A DNA stretch of 64,000 nucleotides from Phytoamicus setariae (lineage in GTDB: Bacteria; Pseudomonadota; Alphaproteobacteria; Rhizobiales; Rhizobiaceae): assembly GCF_016722925.1 (NCBI RefSeq), contig NZ_JAEQNC010000005.1, forward strand, positions 1 to 64,000, given 5' to 3'. Position 1 is the first letter of the stretch. Every line of letters starts with the position of its first letter. The position numbers and the translations under genes are program-made. This document shows, piece by piece, positions 27,453 to 37,331 of this stretch. The notes under the pieces are model-generated. The model saw only the letters and a program-made list of their open reading frames with translations. It was not told where the DNA came from and did not search any database.

Positions 27453-29684
27453 ATGGCGGATTTTATAGCAGTCATCCGACGCGCCGTTGACGGCCTGAGC
27501 GACAACACACCCGAAATGCGTGCGAAGGTGTACGAACGCGCGCGGTCGGCCGTTGTCCGGCAGCTGGAAAACATGAAGCCGCGGCCACCGGAAGTAATGT
27601 TTCAGAAGCAACTCGACAAGCTGGATGCCGCCATCCGCCAGGTCGAGGAGGAACATGCCGAGGCTCTTCCTTCAGAGGCTCCAGTCGGGCAGGCTGAAGC
27701 ACCTGCCTACGCCGACTCCAAGGAGATCGAGAGCGCTCCGGCGCAACCTGCGGCGGACGCCGACGTGGTTCAGTCCGCGCAACCGGTCGCACAGCCGATC
27801 GAGCCCGAGACTGAGACACAGGAAGCCGTTCATCCCGAGCAGGACCACCAACAGCTCGGCTCCCATGCGCACGAAGAGACTGTCCGGACGCCGGATGAGC
27901 ATCACACCGAACAGGTCGCAGAGCCTGCAGCCACTGATTATCCGTCTGATGGCACCCACTCCACAAACTATGCCCAGAATGACGATGAAGTAGCGCTTGC
28001 GCCGCATGCCGAACCGGAGCAGGCGACACCGGATGACGGCCCTGGGGCCGAGACCGCGGAACAGGCCCCCGCAGCCACGGATTTTGGCCAGCCAAACAAT
28101 GCAGAGCATCTGGCGCACCCCGACAATATCGAGGAGTACCTGCCAGAAATCGACGGCGAGCAAACCGCTGCAGCGGCGCGAAATGACGATGCGGTGAGCG
28201 CTGCTGTCGAACAGTCTCCCGCCTGGCCTGTCGAGCTCGATCAGGAACCGGAAGCAACGCCGGAAGTCATCGATGAGCCGACGGCTTCCATGCCGAAGGC
28301 CTCGTACGACGAAACGGATGTCGTTTCCGGATTCAATGATTTCGTCCAGCAGGATTTCAACCGGACCGCAGTGCCGCCACTTCAGCAGAAGGCGGAAAAG
28401 CGCGACGATTTTTCGTGGGACGCACCTTTCGACGACCTGCCGGATATTCCGAAGCCCGCTTCCTTCGAAAAGGCCTTGGAGGCCAAGCAGAAGGAAATCG
28501 AGACGTCGGGCGCAAGCGCACGCGCAGAGCTCGAGGATCTCATCGGCTTCGACAGGACGACGGCAGAGGCTGCTGGGTCGTCGAGCACAACAGCGGCCGA
28601 GCTGCCGCCCGAGGTTACGCGGGCGGTAAACAAGCTGGAAGGAAAATCCTTCCGGATGCACAACAAGAAAAAGAAAAACAGGCAAGGCGGGGTCAAGCCG
28701 CTGTTTCTGGCGCTTGGCGTGGCCGGTGCGCTGGTTGTCGCCAGCGGCGCCTATGCGCTGTGGCATTTCCGGGACGACGTATCGCGGCTTGCCGCCGATA
28801 TCTTCCCTGCCGGAGAGCCGGCAAAGCCGGTCAGCAATGACAAGGCGGCAACGGATGCAAAGGAAAAGGCGGCGATCGATGCCAAGCCCGCCGATGCCAA
28901 CAAGCAGGCCGAGGTCGCTGCCGTGGACGGCGCCGGACCGCAGAAGTTCACCCAGCGCCTCAATATCGACGGGACGGAAACGGCTTCACTTGCGGAAACG
29001 GTGGCGGTTGATCAGGGCCTCAAAGAAGGCAAGTCCGTCGCGGGACAAACCGATCCTGGCAAGGAAGTGGCCACCAACGACACCAAGCCGGTGGACAACA
29101 AACCAACAGCCGAGACCCCGTCGCTGGGTGTAACCCAGAAGATGTTCCTCTATGAGGAGCGTCTCGGGCAGACTTCGCCTGTTGCCGCCACCGGCACGAT
29201 TGTGTGGTCGGAAAAGTCGGATACCAAGGACGGCAAACCCGATCCCTCGATCGAGGCAAAGCTTGATATCCCGGACAGGAAGATCTCGGCGCTGCTGTCG
29301 ATCAAGCGCAACACCGATCCCTCGTTGCCGGCGAGCCACATCATCGAAATCGTCTTCGCTCTGCCCAAGGACTTTCCCGAAGGCAATATCGAGAGCATCC
29401 AGCGGATAGCGTTCAAGCAGACGGAACAGGATCGCGGCAACCCGCTGATTGCCGTACCCGCAAAGATTACCGACGACTTCCACATGGTGGCCCTCAATGA
29501 CGACGCAGAGGCACGCAGCACCAACCTGGATCTGATGAAGACCCGGTCGTGGATCGATATACCGATCACCTATCGTAATGGTCGTCGGGCCCTGATCACC
29601 CTTGAGAAGGGCGCGACGGGCACCGCGATCTTCGACAAGGTGTTCAGCGAGTGGAATGCGCTGGGACCGCAATCCGTCAACTGA
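27453..29684 (+). CDS. Large single-span membrane protein with acidic disordered region
   Basis: 743 residues, not matched to a named family. A short helical N-terminal segment (about 1-70) contains RAKVYERARSAVVRQLENM. Residues ~70-400 are very rich in Glu, Ala, Pro and Gln and look disordered. A basic stretch (KKKKNRQGG) then precedes one membrane helix at about 415-440. The C-terminal ~170 residues form a compact domain (TQKMFLYEERLGQ ... RSWIDIPITYRNGRRALITLEKG). The expected topology is a cytoplasmic acidic arm and a periplasmic domain. Proteins of this design after purA are, I believe, usual in rhizobia. Function unknown. Confidence 0.8.
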   Translation: MADFIAVIRRAVDGLSDNTPEMRAKVYERARSAVVRQLENMKPRPPEVMFQKQLDKLDAAIRQVEEEHAEALPSEAPVGQAEAPAYADSKEIESAPAQPAADADVVQSAQPVAQPIEPETETQEAVHPEQDHQQLGSHAHEETVRTPDEHHTEQVAEPAATDYPSDGTHSTNYAQNDDEVALAPHAEPEQATPDDGPGAETAEQAPAATDFGQPNNAEHLAHPDNIEEYLPEIDGEQTAAAARNDDAVSAAVEQSPAWPVELDQEPEATPEVIDEPTASMPKASYDETDVVSGFNDFVQQDFNRTAVPPLQQKAEKRDDFSWDAPFDDLPDIPKPASFEKALEAKQKEIETSGASARAELEDLIGFDRTTAEAAGSSSTTAAELPPEVTRAVNKLEGKSFRMHNKKKKNRQGGVKPLFLALGVAGALVVASGAYALWHFRDDVSRLAADIFPAGEPAKPVSNDKAATDAKEKAAIDAKPADANKQAEVAAVDGAGPQKFTQRLNIDGTETASLAETVAVDQGLKEGKSVAGQTDPGKEVATNDTKPVDNKPTAETPSLGVTQKMFLYEERLGQTSPVAATGTIVWSEKSDTKDGKPDPSIEAKLDIPDRKISALLSIKRNTDPSLPASHIIEIVFALPKDFPEGNIESIQRIAFKQTEQDRGNPLIAVPAKITDDFHMVALNDDAEARSTNLDLMKTRSWIDIPITYRNGRRALITLEKGATGTAIFDKVFSEWNALGPQSVN

Positions 29685-29756
29685 TAGGAAAGCAGCGGCA
29701 GACTTACCGTCAGCCGCTGCGCCTTCGGCAATACATGTATTCTTCCCGGAAATTCC

Positions 29757-30425
29757 ATGCTCAAGCACGTCACAAGCAAGTCCTATGCCGCCCTTCTGTT
29801 TGACATGGATGGCACGCTCCTGAGTTCGGTTGCCGCAGCCGAGCGCGTCTGGGGCCGCTGGGCCGAGCGCCACGGCCTCGATGCGGAAGCCTTCCTGCCG
29901 ACCATTCACGGCGTGCGCGCTGAAGACACCATCCGTCGCCAGAATCTGGCTGACATCGATATCGAGGCCGAAGTCGAATGGGTGACCAAAGCCGAAATAG
30001 AGGATGTCGAAGGCATCATGCCGATCGGCGGCATCTCCGCCTTCCTGAAGTCCCTGCCGCCTGACCGGTGGGCTATTGTCACCTCCGCATCGCTGGCACT
30101 GGCGAGCAAGCGCCTGAAGGCTGCTGGCGTAACGCCTCCGCCAGTCTTCATCACCGCCGAAGACGTGACCAAAGGCAAGCCTCACCCGGATCCATTCCTG
30201 GCGGCAGCCGACAGGCTGGGTGTAAGCGCCAGCGAATGCCTCGTGTTCGAGGATGCGCCAGCCGGCATTCAGGCGGCCGAAGCAGCAGGCGCCGATGTCA
30301 TGGTCATCAAGGCCACACACCAGCACCCCATGGAAACGCCGCACGCTTCCGTCCATGATTACAGCCTGATCCAGATTGATCTCGATGAGCAGGGCCGAAT
30401 TCGGATCACCGAAACGAAGATCTGA
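29757..30425 (+). CDS. HAD-family sugar/polyol phosphatase
   Basis: 222-residue haloacid-dehalogenase-type phosphatase. Motif 1 FDMDGTLL (Asp16, Asp18), motif 2 VTSAS (near 100), motif 3 Lys in KGKPHPDPF and motif 4 VFEDAPAGIQAAEAAG are complete, with a helical cap between motifs 1 and 2. The length and cap resemble GPP/2-deoxyglucose-6-phosphatase members; the substrate is uncertain. Confidence 0.85.
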   Translation: MLKHVTSKSYAALLFDMDGTLLSSVAAAERVWGRWAERHGLDAEAFLPTIHGVRAEDTIRRQNLADIDIEAEVEWVTKAEIEDVEGIMPIGGISAFLKSLPPDRWAIVTSASLALASKRLKAAGVTPPPVFITAEDVTKGKPHPDPFLAAADRLGVSASECLVFEDAPAGIQAAEAAGADVMVIKATHQHPMETPHASVHDYSLIQIDLDEQGRIRITETKI

Positions 30426-30454
30426 CCTTTTCGGCGGGCTTTATAGACTGACGA

Positions 30455-30490
30455 CAAAAGAGGCGGGTCCACGAGAACCCGCCTCTTTTG
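30455..30490. terminator. Bidirectional terminator
   Basis: A perfect 14-bp stem (30455-30468 and 30477-30490, arms beginning CAAAAGAGGCGGGT) with an 8-base loop. A-run and T-run flank the GC core, so it serves both the plus-strand HAD gene and the convergent minus-strand MFS gene. Confidence 0.92.
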
Positions 30491-30511
30491 TTTTCTGGCT
30501 TTGTAGCCCGC

Positions 30512-31861
30512 TTACCTCAATGTCTGTTCCGGACCGCCGGCTTCCAGCGTGCGGCTGAAATAGATCGCCAGCAATGTGCAAATCGCGCCCGACAGCAGGT
30601 AGTAGCCCACGAATGCCAGACCGAAATTGGTCGACAGGCTGAGCGCGACAAGCGGCGCAAAACCCGCACCGATGAGCCAGGAGAGATCCGAGGTCAGCGC
30701 GGCGCCGGTATAGCGGTAACGCAGGCTGAAGCGCGAGGACACCGAGCCCGCCGCCTGGCCGAAGGACAGGCCGAGAACGCCGAAACCGATGATCACGAAG
30801 GCCTCCTGACCACGCGTTCCGGACGACAACAGCATTGGGGCGGCAAAGCTGAAGACGGCGATAATGACTGCGCAGACTGCAAGCTGACTGCGTCGGCCGA
30901 TACGATCGGCGAGCAATCCCGATGTGATGATCCCGGCGACACCGACGGCTGCTCCCAGCACCTGGATAAACAGGAATTCCCCAGTCGGCATGTTGCCGAA
31001 CAGGCTGACCCAGCCGAGCGGGAAGATCGTGACCAGATGGAACATGGCAAAGCTGGCCAGCGGCACGAATGCCCCGATCAGGATGTCCCGGCCATGGAAT
31101 CGCAGCACTTCGGATATCGGCGCCGCCTGCAATTCATGTTGCTCAAGCAGCGTGCCGAACTCCTTGGTCATGACCAGCCTCAGTCGAGCAAACAGTGCGA
31201 CGACATTGATCGCAAACGCCACGAAGAATGGATAGCGCCAACCCCAACTGAGAAAGTCTGCGCTGGAAAGATTGGCAACGAAATAGCCAAACAGCGTGCT
31301 GGCCAACGCAAAGCCGATGGGTGCGCCAAGCTGCGGGATCATCGCATACCAACCACGGTGATTCTTTGGCGCATTCAACGCAAGCAACGATGCCAGCCCA
31401 TCCCATGCGCCGCCCAGTGCAAACCCTTGCCCAAGTCGGAAAAGTGCAAGCAGCGCGATCGACCAGTACCCGATGCTTTCATAGCCGGGCAGGAAACTGA
31501 TCGATGCCGTGGAGCCTCCCAGCAGGAAGAGGGCGATGGTCAGCTTTGTGCCGCGTCCGTAGAGCCTGTCGATCGTCATGAAGACGATAGAACCGACCGG
31601 CCGGGCGATGAAGGCAAGCGCAAAGATGGAAAACGAATACAGCGTCGCCGTCAGGCGGTCTGGCGCAAAGGGAAAAAACAACTGGGGAAAGACGATGACG
31701 GACGCGATGCCAAAGACGAAGAAATCAAAAAATTCCGACATGCGACCAATGATAACACCGATGGCGATACTGCCTGGCGAAACCGGTCTGTCATCATGGA
31801 TCCGGCGCGCGTCCTGCTCCATTGTTGAAGAAGATGGCCTGTAATTGGTTGCACTGCTCAT
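30512..31861 (-). CDS. MFS transporter, metabolite:H+ symporter type
   Basis: 449 residues, twelve membrane segments. The N-terminal region GRMSEFFDFFVFGIASVIVFPQ, the charged loop DRLYGRG and RLGQGFALGGAWDG match the MHS (shikimate/citrate-type) subfamily, though the usual GRR loop is altered. It presumably imports an organic acid or similar solute with protons. Transcribed away from cyoA. Confidence 0.82.
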   Translation of the reverse strand: MSSATNYRPSSSTMEQDARRIHDDRPVSPGSIAIGVIIGRMSEFFDFFVFGIASVIVFPQLFFPFAPDRLTATLYSFSIFALAFIARPVGSIVFMTIDRLYGRGTKLTIALFLLGGSTASISFLPGYESIGYWSIALLALFRLGQGFALGGAWDGLASLLALNAPKNHRGWYAMIPQLGAPIGFALASTLFGYFVANLSSADFLSWGWRYPFFVAFAINVVALFARLRLVMTKEFGTLLEQHELQAAPISEVLRFHGRDILIGAFVPLASFAMFHLVTIFPLGWVSLFGNMPTGEFLFIQVLGAAVGVAGIITSGLLADRIGRRSQLAVCAVIIAVFSFAAPMLLSSGTRGQEAFVIIGFGVLGLSFGQAAGSVSSRFSLRYRYTGAALTSDLSWLIGAGFAPLVALSLSTNFGLAFVGYYLLSGAICTLLAIYFSRTLEAGGPEQTLR

Positions 31862-32247
31862 TCTAAACGCCTCCCACGTCCCGAAGCGCTCTTGCGGAAC
31901 GCTTCACCCGGATTGTGATCGAAGATGACAGGATATCAAGAGCGCATTGTAGATTTTGTTCATCTCCATTTCCGAATATTAGACCCTGCCCAAAAAACAA
32001 TCGTGTGCCAGTTGCCCATTTCCCGATGGCGGGTGTAGGTTTGCCGGGCCGCGAAAACTTGTCCTGTCCATAGAAAATGGATGCGGGATCAGGCCGCAGG
32101 GATCGTACATATCGAATGACGTTACAGCTTGCCTCTCGTCACGCCGCACTGCGGCAATTTGTTTTGCACTGCGACATTCCACCTCATATCACATATCACT
32201 GAAGTGCTTTAGTCGCAGTCCCAAAGTAACCAGAAGAGCTTAGCGAC
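31862..32247. promoter_or_regulatory. Promoter region of the cyo operon with a direct repeat
   Basis: 386 bases with no gene, between divergent MFS and cyoA genes. GCACTGCG occurs at 32146-32153 and again at 32166-32173, exactly 20 bases apart and in the same orientation; the similarity extends to GCACTGCGGCA versus GCACTGCGACA. Same-face spacing of two helical turns suggests a redox or oxygen regulator site 75-100 bases before the cyoA start. Confidence 0.5.
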
Positions 32248-33420
32248 GTGAAAAAAGTACCTAAGTTTGCCCGCCTTCTGTTGGCTCTGCCCGTCTTTTT
32301 CGCATTGGCAGGATGCAACATGGTGGTCATGTCCCCCTCAGGCGATATCGCGCTCCAGCAGCGGGATCTCATCATCATTTCCACCGTTTTGATGTTGCTG
32401 ATCATCGTGCCGGTGATTTTCCTGACATTGCTGTTCGCCTGGCGCTACCGCCGCTCGAACACGTCGGCCAAATACGATCCCGATTGGCACCACTCGACCA
32501 TGCTCGAGGTGGTGATCTGGTCGGCACCGCTGGCGATCATCATCGCGCTGGGCGCCATCACCTGGATCAGCACCCACAAGCTTGATCCGTACCGGCCGCT
32601 CGATCGCATCGATGCTGAGCGTACAATCCCGCAAGACACCAAGCCGCTGATCGTCGAGGTCGTCGCTCTCGACTGGAAATGGCTGTTTTTCTATCCGGAA
32701 TACGGAATTGCCACCGTCAACGAGATGGCCGCCATCGTCGATCGCCCGATCGAGTTCAAGATTACCGCCTCGTCCGTGATGAATTCCTTCTACGTGCCGG
32801 CACTGGCAGGCCAGATCTACGCCATGCCGGGCATGCAGACCAAGCTGCACGCCGTGATCAACAAGCCGGGCGAGTTCGAGGGCATCTCGGCGAACTACTC
32901 TGGCGCGGGTTTCTCCCACATGCGCTTCAAGTTCCACGGTGTGGATCAGGCGGGCTTCGACCAGTGGATCGCCAGGGTCAAGTCGCAAGGTACAGCGCTC
33001 AACCGCGATGCCTACCTGAAGCTCGAGAAACCGAGCGAGAAGGAACCGGTCCGCTACTATGCGACGGCTGAAGATGGACTTTACGAACGGATCCTCAATC
33101 TCTGCGTCACCCCCGGCAAGATGTGCATGAGCGATGTGATGCACATTAACCACATGGGCGGTGCCGGCAAGGAGAGTGCCGAAAACCGCGAAAAGCTCGA
33201 ATACGACAACCGCAACGGCCTTCAAGGCGACCTGTCCGTTTCACCTGGACATGGTACGCCGCATGCAGAACCAGCAGCAGAAGCGACGCCGACAAGCACC
33301 GAGGAAAAGCCGAAGGACGAAAACGGCATGCAGGACATGAACATGCAGCACAAGGGACATCAGATGCCCGGCATGGATCATAGCCAGCACGGCGCTGCAC
33401 CGGCTGAAACAAACAATTGA
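32248..33420 (+). CDS. cyoA: Cytochrome o ubiquinol oxidase subunit II
   Basis: 390-residue lipoprotein subunit with a GTG start. The signal peptide ends LAGC (Cys23); two membrane helices follow, then a periplasmic cupredoxin domain lacking CuA ligands, as expected for a quinol oxidase. The C terminus runs ~75 residues past the E. coli protein; residues about 359-382 are Met/His-rich (GMQDMNMQHKGHQMPGM and DHSQHG), like copper-binding tails. First gene of cyoABCD. Confidence 0.95.
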   Translation: MKKVPKFARLLLALPVFFALAGCNMVVMSPSGDIALQQRDLIIISTVLMLLIIVPVIFLTLLFAWRYRRSNTSAKYDPDWHHSTMLEVVIWSAPLAIIIALGAITWISTHKLDPYRPLDRIDAERTIPQDTKPLIVEVVALDWKWLFFYPEYGIATVNEMAAIVDRPIEFKITASSVMNSFYVPALAGQIYAMPGMQTKLHAVINKPGEFEGISANYSGAGFSHMRFKFHGVDQAGFDQWIARVKSQGTALNRDAYLKLEKPSEKEPVRYYATAEDGLYERILNLCVTPGKMCMSDVMHINHMGGAGKESAENREKLEYDNRNGLQGDLSVSPGHGTPHAEPAAEATPTSTEEKPKDENGMQDMNMQHKGHQMPGMDHSQHGAAPAETNN

Positions 33421-33479
33421 AATCGAGGCCGGGCATCGTTGCGCCGGCCGGTTCACGACATCAATGAACGGAATATTCC

Positions 33480-35489
33480 ATGTCTTCCAATCCTGACCTT
33501 CTGAAGATGATCTTCGGCCGGTTGACGCTCGAGGCCATTCCCTACCATGAGCCGATCCTGGTGGCGACTTTCGCGGCCGTCGTGATCGGCGGTCTCGCAC
33601 TGGTCGTGGCGCTCACCTATTTCCGGCTCTGGGGCTACCTCTGGAAAGAGTGGTTCACCAGCATCGACCACAAGAAGATTGGCATCATGTATGTCATCCT
33701 GGCGCTGGTGATGCTGCTGCGCGGCTTTGCCGACGCGATCATGATGCGCGCCCAGCAGGCCATGGCCTTCAACGGTTCGGAAGGCTATCTGCCACCACAC
33801 CACTACGATCAGGTGTTCACGGCACACGGCGTGATCATGATCTTCTTCATGGCGATGCCATTCGTCACCGGCCTGATGAACTACATCGTGCCGCTGCAGA
33901 TCGGCGCGCGCGACGTGTCTTTCCCGTTCCTCAACAATTTCAGCTTCTGGATGACAACCGCCGGCGCCGTCATCGTCATGATGTCGCTGTTCGTCGGCGA
34001 GTTCGCGCGCACCGGCTGGCTTGCCTATCCGCCTCTTTCGGGTGCGGATTACAGTCCGGGCGTCGGCATGGATTACTATATTTGGGGCCTGCAGATTGCC
34101 GGGATCGGGACGACGCTGTCGGGTATCAACCTGATCGCCACCATCATCAAGATGCGTGCGCCCGGCATGACCATGATGAAGATGCCCATCTTCACCTGGA
34201 CCGCCTTCTGCACCAACATCCTGATCGTCGCCAGCTTCCCGGTCCTGACCGCGACGCTGGTGCTGCTGTCGCTCGACCGTTACGTGGGGACCAACTTCTT
34301 CACCAACGACCTCGGCGGCAATCCGATGATGTATGTCAACCTCATCTGGATCTGGGGTCACCCGGAAGTCTACATCCTCATCCTGCCCTGCTTCGGCATC
34401 TTCTCCGAAGTCGTCGCAGCCTTCTCCGGGAAGCGCCTGTTCGGCTACGCCTCAATGGTTTACGCCACGGTGGTCATCACCATCCTGTCCTATCTCGTCT
34501 GGCTGCACCACTTCTTCACCATGGGCTCCGGCGCATCCGTCAACGCCTTCTTCGGCATCACCACGATGATCATCTCGATCCCCACCGGGGCCAAGCTGTT
34601 CAACTGGCTGTTTACGATGTATCGCGGCCGCATCCGCTATGAAGTGCCGATGCTGTGGACGATCGGCTTCATGATCACCTTCGTGATCGGCGGCATGACG
34701 GGCGTGCTGCTCGCAGTTCCCCCGGCCGACTTCGTCCTGCACAATTCGCTGTTCCTGATCGCCCACTTCCATAACGTCATCATCGGCGGCGTGGTGTTCG
34801 GGCTGATGGCGGGCGTCACTTTCTGGTTCCCCAAAGCGTTCGGCTACAAGCTCGATCCGTTCTGGGGCAAGATGTCCTTCTGGTTCTGGTTCATCGGCTT
34901 CTACTTCGCCTTCATGCCGCTCTACGTGCTCGGCCTGATGGGCGTGACCCGCCGCGTCAGCCAGTTCGAGGACCCGTCGCTGCAGATCTGGTTCGTCATC
35001 GCCGCCTTCGGCGCCGTCCTGATCGCCTTCGGCATCGCCTCCTTCCTCATCCAGCTGGTGGTCAGCTACTACAAGCGCGACCAGTTGCGCGACGAGACGG
35101 GTGACCCCTGGGATGCCCGCACGCTGGAATGGTCGACCTCGTCGCCGCCACCCGAATACAACTTCGCCTTCACCCCGGTCGTGCACGACCACGATTCCTG
35201 GTGGGACATGAAGCGTCGTGGCTATGAACGCCCGGTCAGTGGCTTCAAGCCGATCCACATGCCAAAGAACACCGGCACAGGCGTCATTCTCAGTGCGCTG
35301 AGCGTCGCCTTCGGCTTCGGCATGATCTGGTACATGTGGTGGCTGGCAGCACTCACCTTCGTGCTGATGATCGGCATCGCGATCGCCCACACCTTCAACT
35401 ACAAGCGCGATTACTACATTCCGGCCGAGGTCGTGACCGAAACGGAAGAAGCGCGCACGAAACAGCTGGAAGCGCAGGTGACCGCATGA
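33480..35489 (+). CDS. cyoB: Cytochrome o ubiquinol oxidase subunit I
   Basis: 669 residues, the haem-copper catalytic subunit, about 15 membrane helices. The active-site helix has [11 protein letters not shown] (the His-Tyr pair near 284/288), and the CuB HH pair occurs in [11 protein letters not shown]. It reduces oxygen at the o3/CuB site and pumps protons. cyoC starts inside its stop (ATGA). Confidence 0.98.
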   Translation: MSSNPDLLKMIFGRLTLEAIPYHEPILVATFAAVVIGGLALVVALTYFRLWGYLWKEWFTSIDHKKIGIMYVILALVMLLRGFADAIMMRAQQAMAFNGSEGYLPPHHYDQVFTAHGVIMIFFMAMPFVTGLMNYIVPLQIGARDVSFPFLNNFSFWMTTAGAVIVMMSLFVGEFARTGWLAYPPLSGADYSPGVGMDYYIWGLQIAGIGTTLSGINLIATIIKMRAPGMTMMKMPIFTWTAFCTNILIVASFPVLTATLVLLSLDRYVGTNFFTNDLGGNPMMYVNLIWIWGHPEVYILILPCFGIFSEVVAAFSGKRLFGYASMVYATVVITILSYLVWLHHFFTMGSGASVNAFFGITTMIISIPTGAKLFNWLFTMYRGRIRYEVPMLWTIGFMITFVIGGMTGVLLAVPPADFVLHNSLFLIAHFHNVIIGGVVFGLMAGVTFWFPKAFGYKLDPFWGKMSFWFWFIGFYFAFMPLYVLGLMGVTRRVSQFEDPSLQIWFVIAAFGAVLIAFGIASFLIQLVVSYYKRDQLRDETGDPWDARTLEWSTSSPPPEYNFAFTPVVHDHDSWWDMKRRGYERPVSGFKPIHMPKNTGTGVILSALSVAFGFGMIWYMWWLAALTFVLMIGIAIAHTFNYKRDYYIPAEVVTETEEARTKQLEAQVTA

Positions 35490-36109
35490 GCAGCCCCGCT
35501 ATTGATACCACGGCGGAGAACCCGCAGTTCTACCTGACGGAAGAGCATCATCCGGAAAACAGCACCATGCTGGGCTTCTGGCTCTACCTGATGAGCGACT
35601 GCCTGATGTTCGCCGTGCTGTTTGCCACCTACGGCGTGCTCGGCCGCAACTATGCGGCCGGCCCCTCGCCGGCGGATCTCTTCGACCTGTCGCTTGTGGC
35701 ACTGAACACGAGCATGCTGCTGCTTTCCTCCATCACCTATGGCTTTGCCATGCTGCAGATGGAAAAGGGTGACAAGGCAAACGTGCTGATCTGGCTGGCG
35801 ATCACCGGCCTGTTCGGCGCCGCTTTCCTCGGCATCGAGCTCTACGAGTTCGCGCACCTGATCCACGAAGGCGCGGGCCCGACCCGCTCAGCGTTCCTGT
35901 CGTCGTTCTTCACGCTGGTCGGCACGCACGGCCTGCACGTCACCTTCGGCATCATCTGGCTGGTCACGCTGATGATTCAAGTGTCCAAGCACGGCCTGAT
36001 CGCCGAGAACAAGCGTCGGCTGATGTGCCTGTCGATGTTCTGGCACTTCCTCGATGTCGTCTGGATCGGCGTCTTTTCCTTTGTTTACCTGATGGGAGTT
36101 GTCGGATGA
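35486..36109 (+). CDS. cyoC: Cytochrome o ubiquinol oxidase subunit III
   Basis: 207 residues from the ATG that overlaps the cyoB stop by 4 bases. The frame is open further upstream within cyoB, but the conserved N terminus starts at [20 protein letters not shown]. Five membrane segments are visible, with [12 protein letters not shown] near the C terminus. Oxidase subunit III supports stability and proton uptake. Confidence 0.96.
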   Translation: MSSPAIDTTAENPQFYLTEEHHPENSTMLGFWLYLMSDCLMFAVLFATYGVLGRNYAAGPSPADLFDLSLVALNTSMLLLSSITYGFAMLQMEKGDKANVLIWLAITGLFGAAFLGIELYEFAHLIHEGAGPTRSAFLSSFFTLVGTHGLHVTFGIIWLVTLMIQVSKHGLIAENKRRLMCLSMFWHFLDVVWIGVFSFVYLMGVVG

Positions 36110-36507
36110 CGACGCAAGCACCCGCACACGAAGACGCCCTCGAGGCGCATCACGCTCATAGCCACGGTCATGAAGCGGCTCATGGCACCATGAAGAGCTA
36201 CATGACGGGGTTCGTTCTTGCCGCAATCCTGACGGCCATTCCGTTCTGGCTGGTGATGGCCAAGGTCATCCCGAGCCCGATCGTCACGGCTGTGGTGATC
36301 ATGATCTTCGCCGCCATCCAGATTGTCGTCCATATGGTCTGCTTCCTGCACATGAACGCCAAGTCGGAAGGTGGCTGGACGCTGCTTGCCCTGATCTTCA
36401 CCTTGCTGATCGTGGCGATTGCGCTCTCGGGCTCGTTCTGGGTCATGCATCATATGAATGCAAACATGATGCCCATGACGCCGGAAATGATGAAGAACAT
36501 GCCCTGA
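36106..36507 (+). CDS. cyoD: Cytochrome o ubiquinol oxidase subunit IV
   Basis: 133 residues starting at the ATG overlapping the cyoC stop by 4 bases. Three membrane segments and VHMVCFLHMN are family-typical. The cytoplasmic N terminus is His-rich (HHAHSHGHEAAH) and the C terminus is Met-rich (MHHMNANMMPMTPEMMKNMP). This matches the Met/His tail on CyoA and hints at copper handling. No cyoE (haem O synthase) follows; it must be elsewhere. Confidence 0.94.
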   Translation: MTTQAPAHEDALEAHHAHSHGHEAAHGTMKSYMTGFVLAAILTAIPFWLVMAKVIPSPIVTAVVIMIFAAIQIVVHMVCFLHMNAKSEGGWTLLALIFTLLIVAIALSGSFWVMHHMNANMMPMTPEMMKNMP

Positions 36508-36516
36508 CCCAAAAAT

Positions 36517-36540
36517 GGGCGGCGGAAACGCCGCCCTTTT
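36517..36540 (+). terminator. Terminator after cyoD
   Basis: An 8-bp GC stem (36517-36524 with 36529-36536) closed by a GAAA tetraloop and followed by TTTT. It lies between cyoD and the SURF1 gene, so it should reduce but may not abolish read-through into SURF1. Confidence 0.9.
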
Positions 36541-36553
36541 CAATTGGAGCGAC

Positions 36554-37300
36554 ATGATAGACGCCCACCCCTCAAGACAGCGATCGCACCTGCTGACCGC
36601 CACAATCTGCAGCCTGCTGCTGTTGCTCACGGCGGTATTTATCGCGCTTGGCGCCTGGCAGTTGGAGCGCCTTTCCTGGAAACTCGACCTGATCAGCCGC
36701 ATCGACACTCGCATCCATGCAGAGCCGGTCGCACCGCCGAGCGGATCCGAATGGGCGGCGAGCAAACCGGCCGATGTCGAATACAGACGCGTCCGCGTCA
36801 GCGGCACTTTCGACAACAGCAAGGAAACCTACGTCTACGCATCGACCGAACGCGGTGCAGGCTACTGGGTGATCACGCCGCTGATGCTGGCTGACAGCAG
36901 CAGCATTCTCATCAACCGAGGTTTTGTGCCGACAGCGTCGCGCGATCCGATCAGCCGGCCAAATGGTCAGCCAACCGGCCCCGTCACGATCAACGGACTG
37001 CTGCGCCTCCCCGAACCGGGCGGCACGTTCATCCGGTCCAACGACCCGGTCAACGATCGCTGGTACAGCCGCGACGTCGCCGCAATTGCCGACAAGCGCG
37101 GCATAGCCCTCATTGCACCCTATTTCATCGATGCGGATTCGGCGCCCAATCCGGGGGGATTACCCGTGGGCGGGCTGACCGTGGTGACGTTCCGGAACAA
37201 CCACCAGGTCTATGCCCTCACCTGGTTCGTTCTGGCGGCCATGGTTGCGGCAGCTGCTGCTTATCTGATCGCGACGGAACGGCACGCCCGAAGATCTTGA
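36554..37300 (+). CDS. SURF1 family oxidase assembly protein
   Basis: 248 residues from ATG 36554, which has GGAGC just upstream; an earlier in-frame ATG (36515) lies inside the terminator stem and is rejected. There are two terminal membrane helices (about 13-35 and 220-240) with a periplasmic middle. Family motifs include GAWQLERLSWKLDLI and ILINRGFVP. It assists assembly of haem-copper oxidases, here presumably the adjacent Cyo enzyme. Confidence 0.9.
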   Translation: MIDAHPSRQRSHLLTATICSLLLLLTAVFIALGAWQLERLSWKLDLISRIDTRIHAEPVAPPSGSEWAASKPADVEYRRVRVSGTFDNSKETYVYASTERGAGYWVITPLMLADSSSILINRGFVPTASRDPISRPNGQPTGPVTINGLLRLPEPGGTFIRSNDPVNDRWYSRDVAAIADKRGIALIAPYFIDADSAPNPGGLPVGGLTVVTFRNNHQVYALTWFVLAAMVAAAAAYLIATERHARRS

Positions 37301-37331
37301 AATCAAGGGCACGCCTGTCCGTGCAGACACG

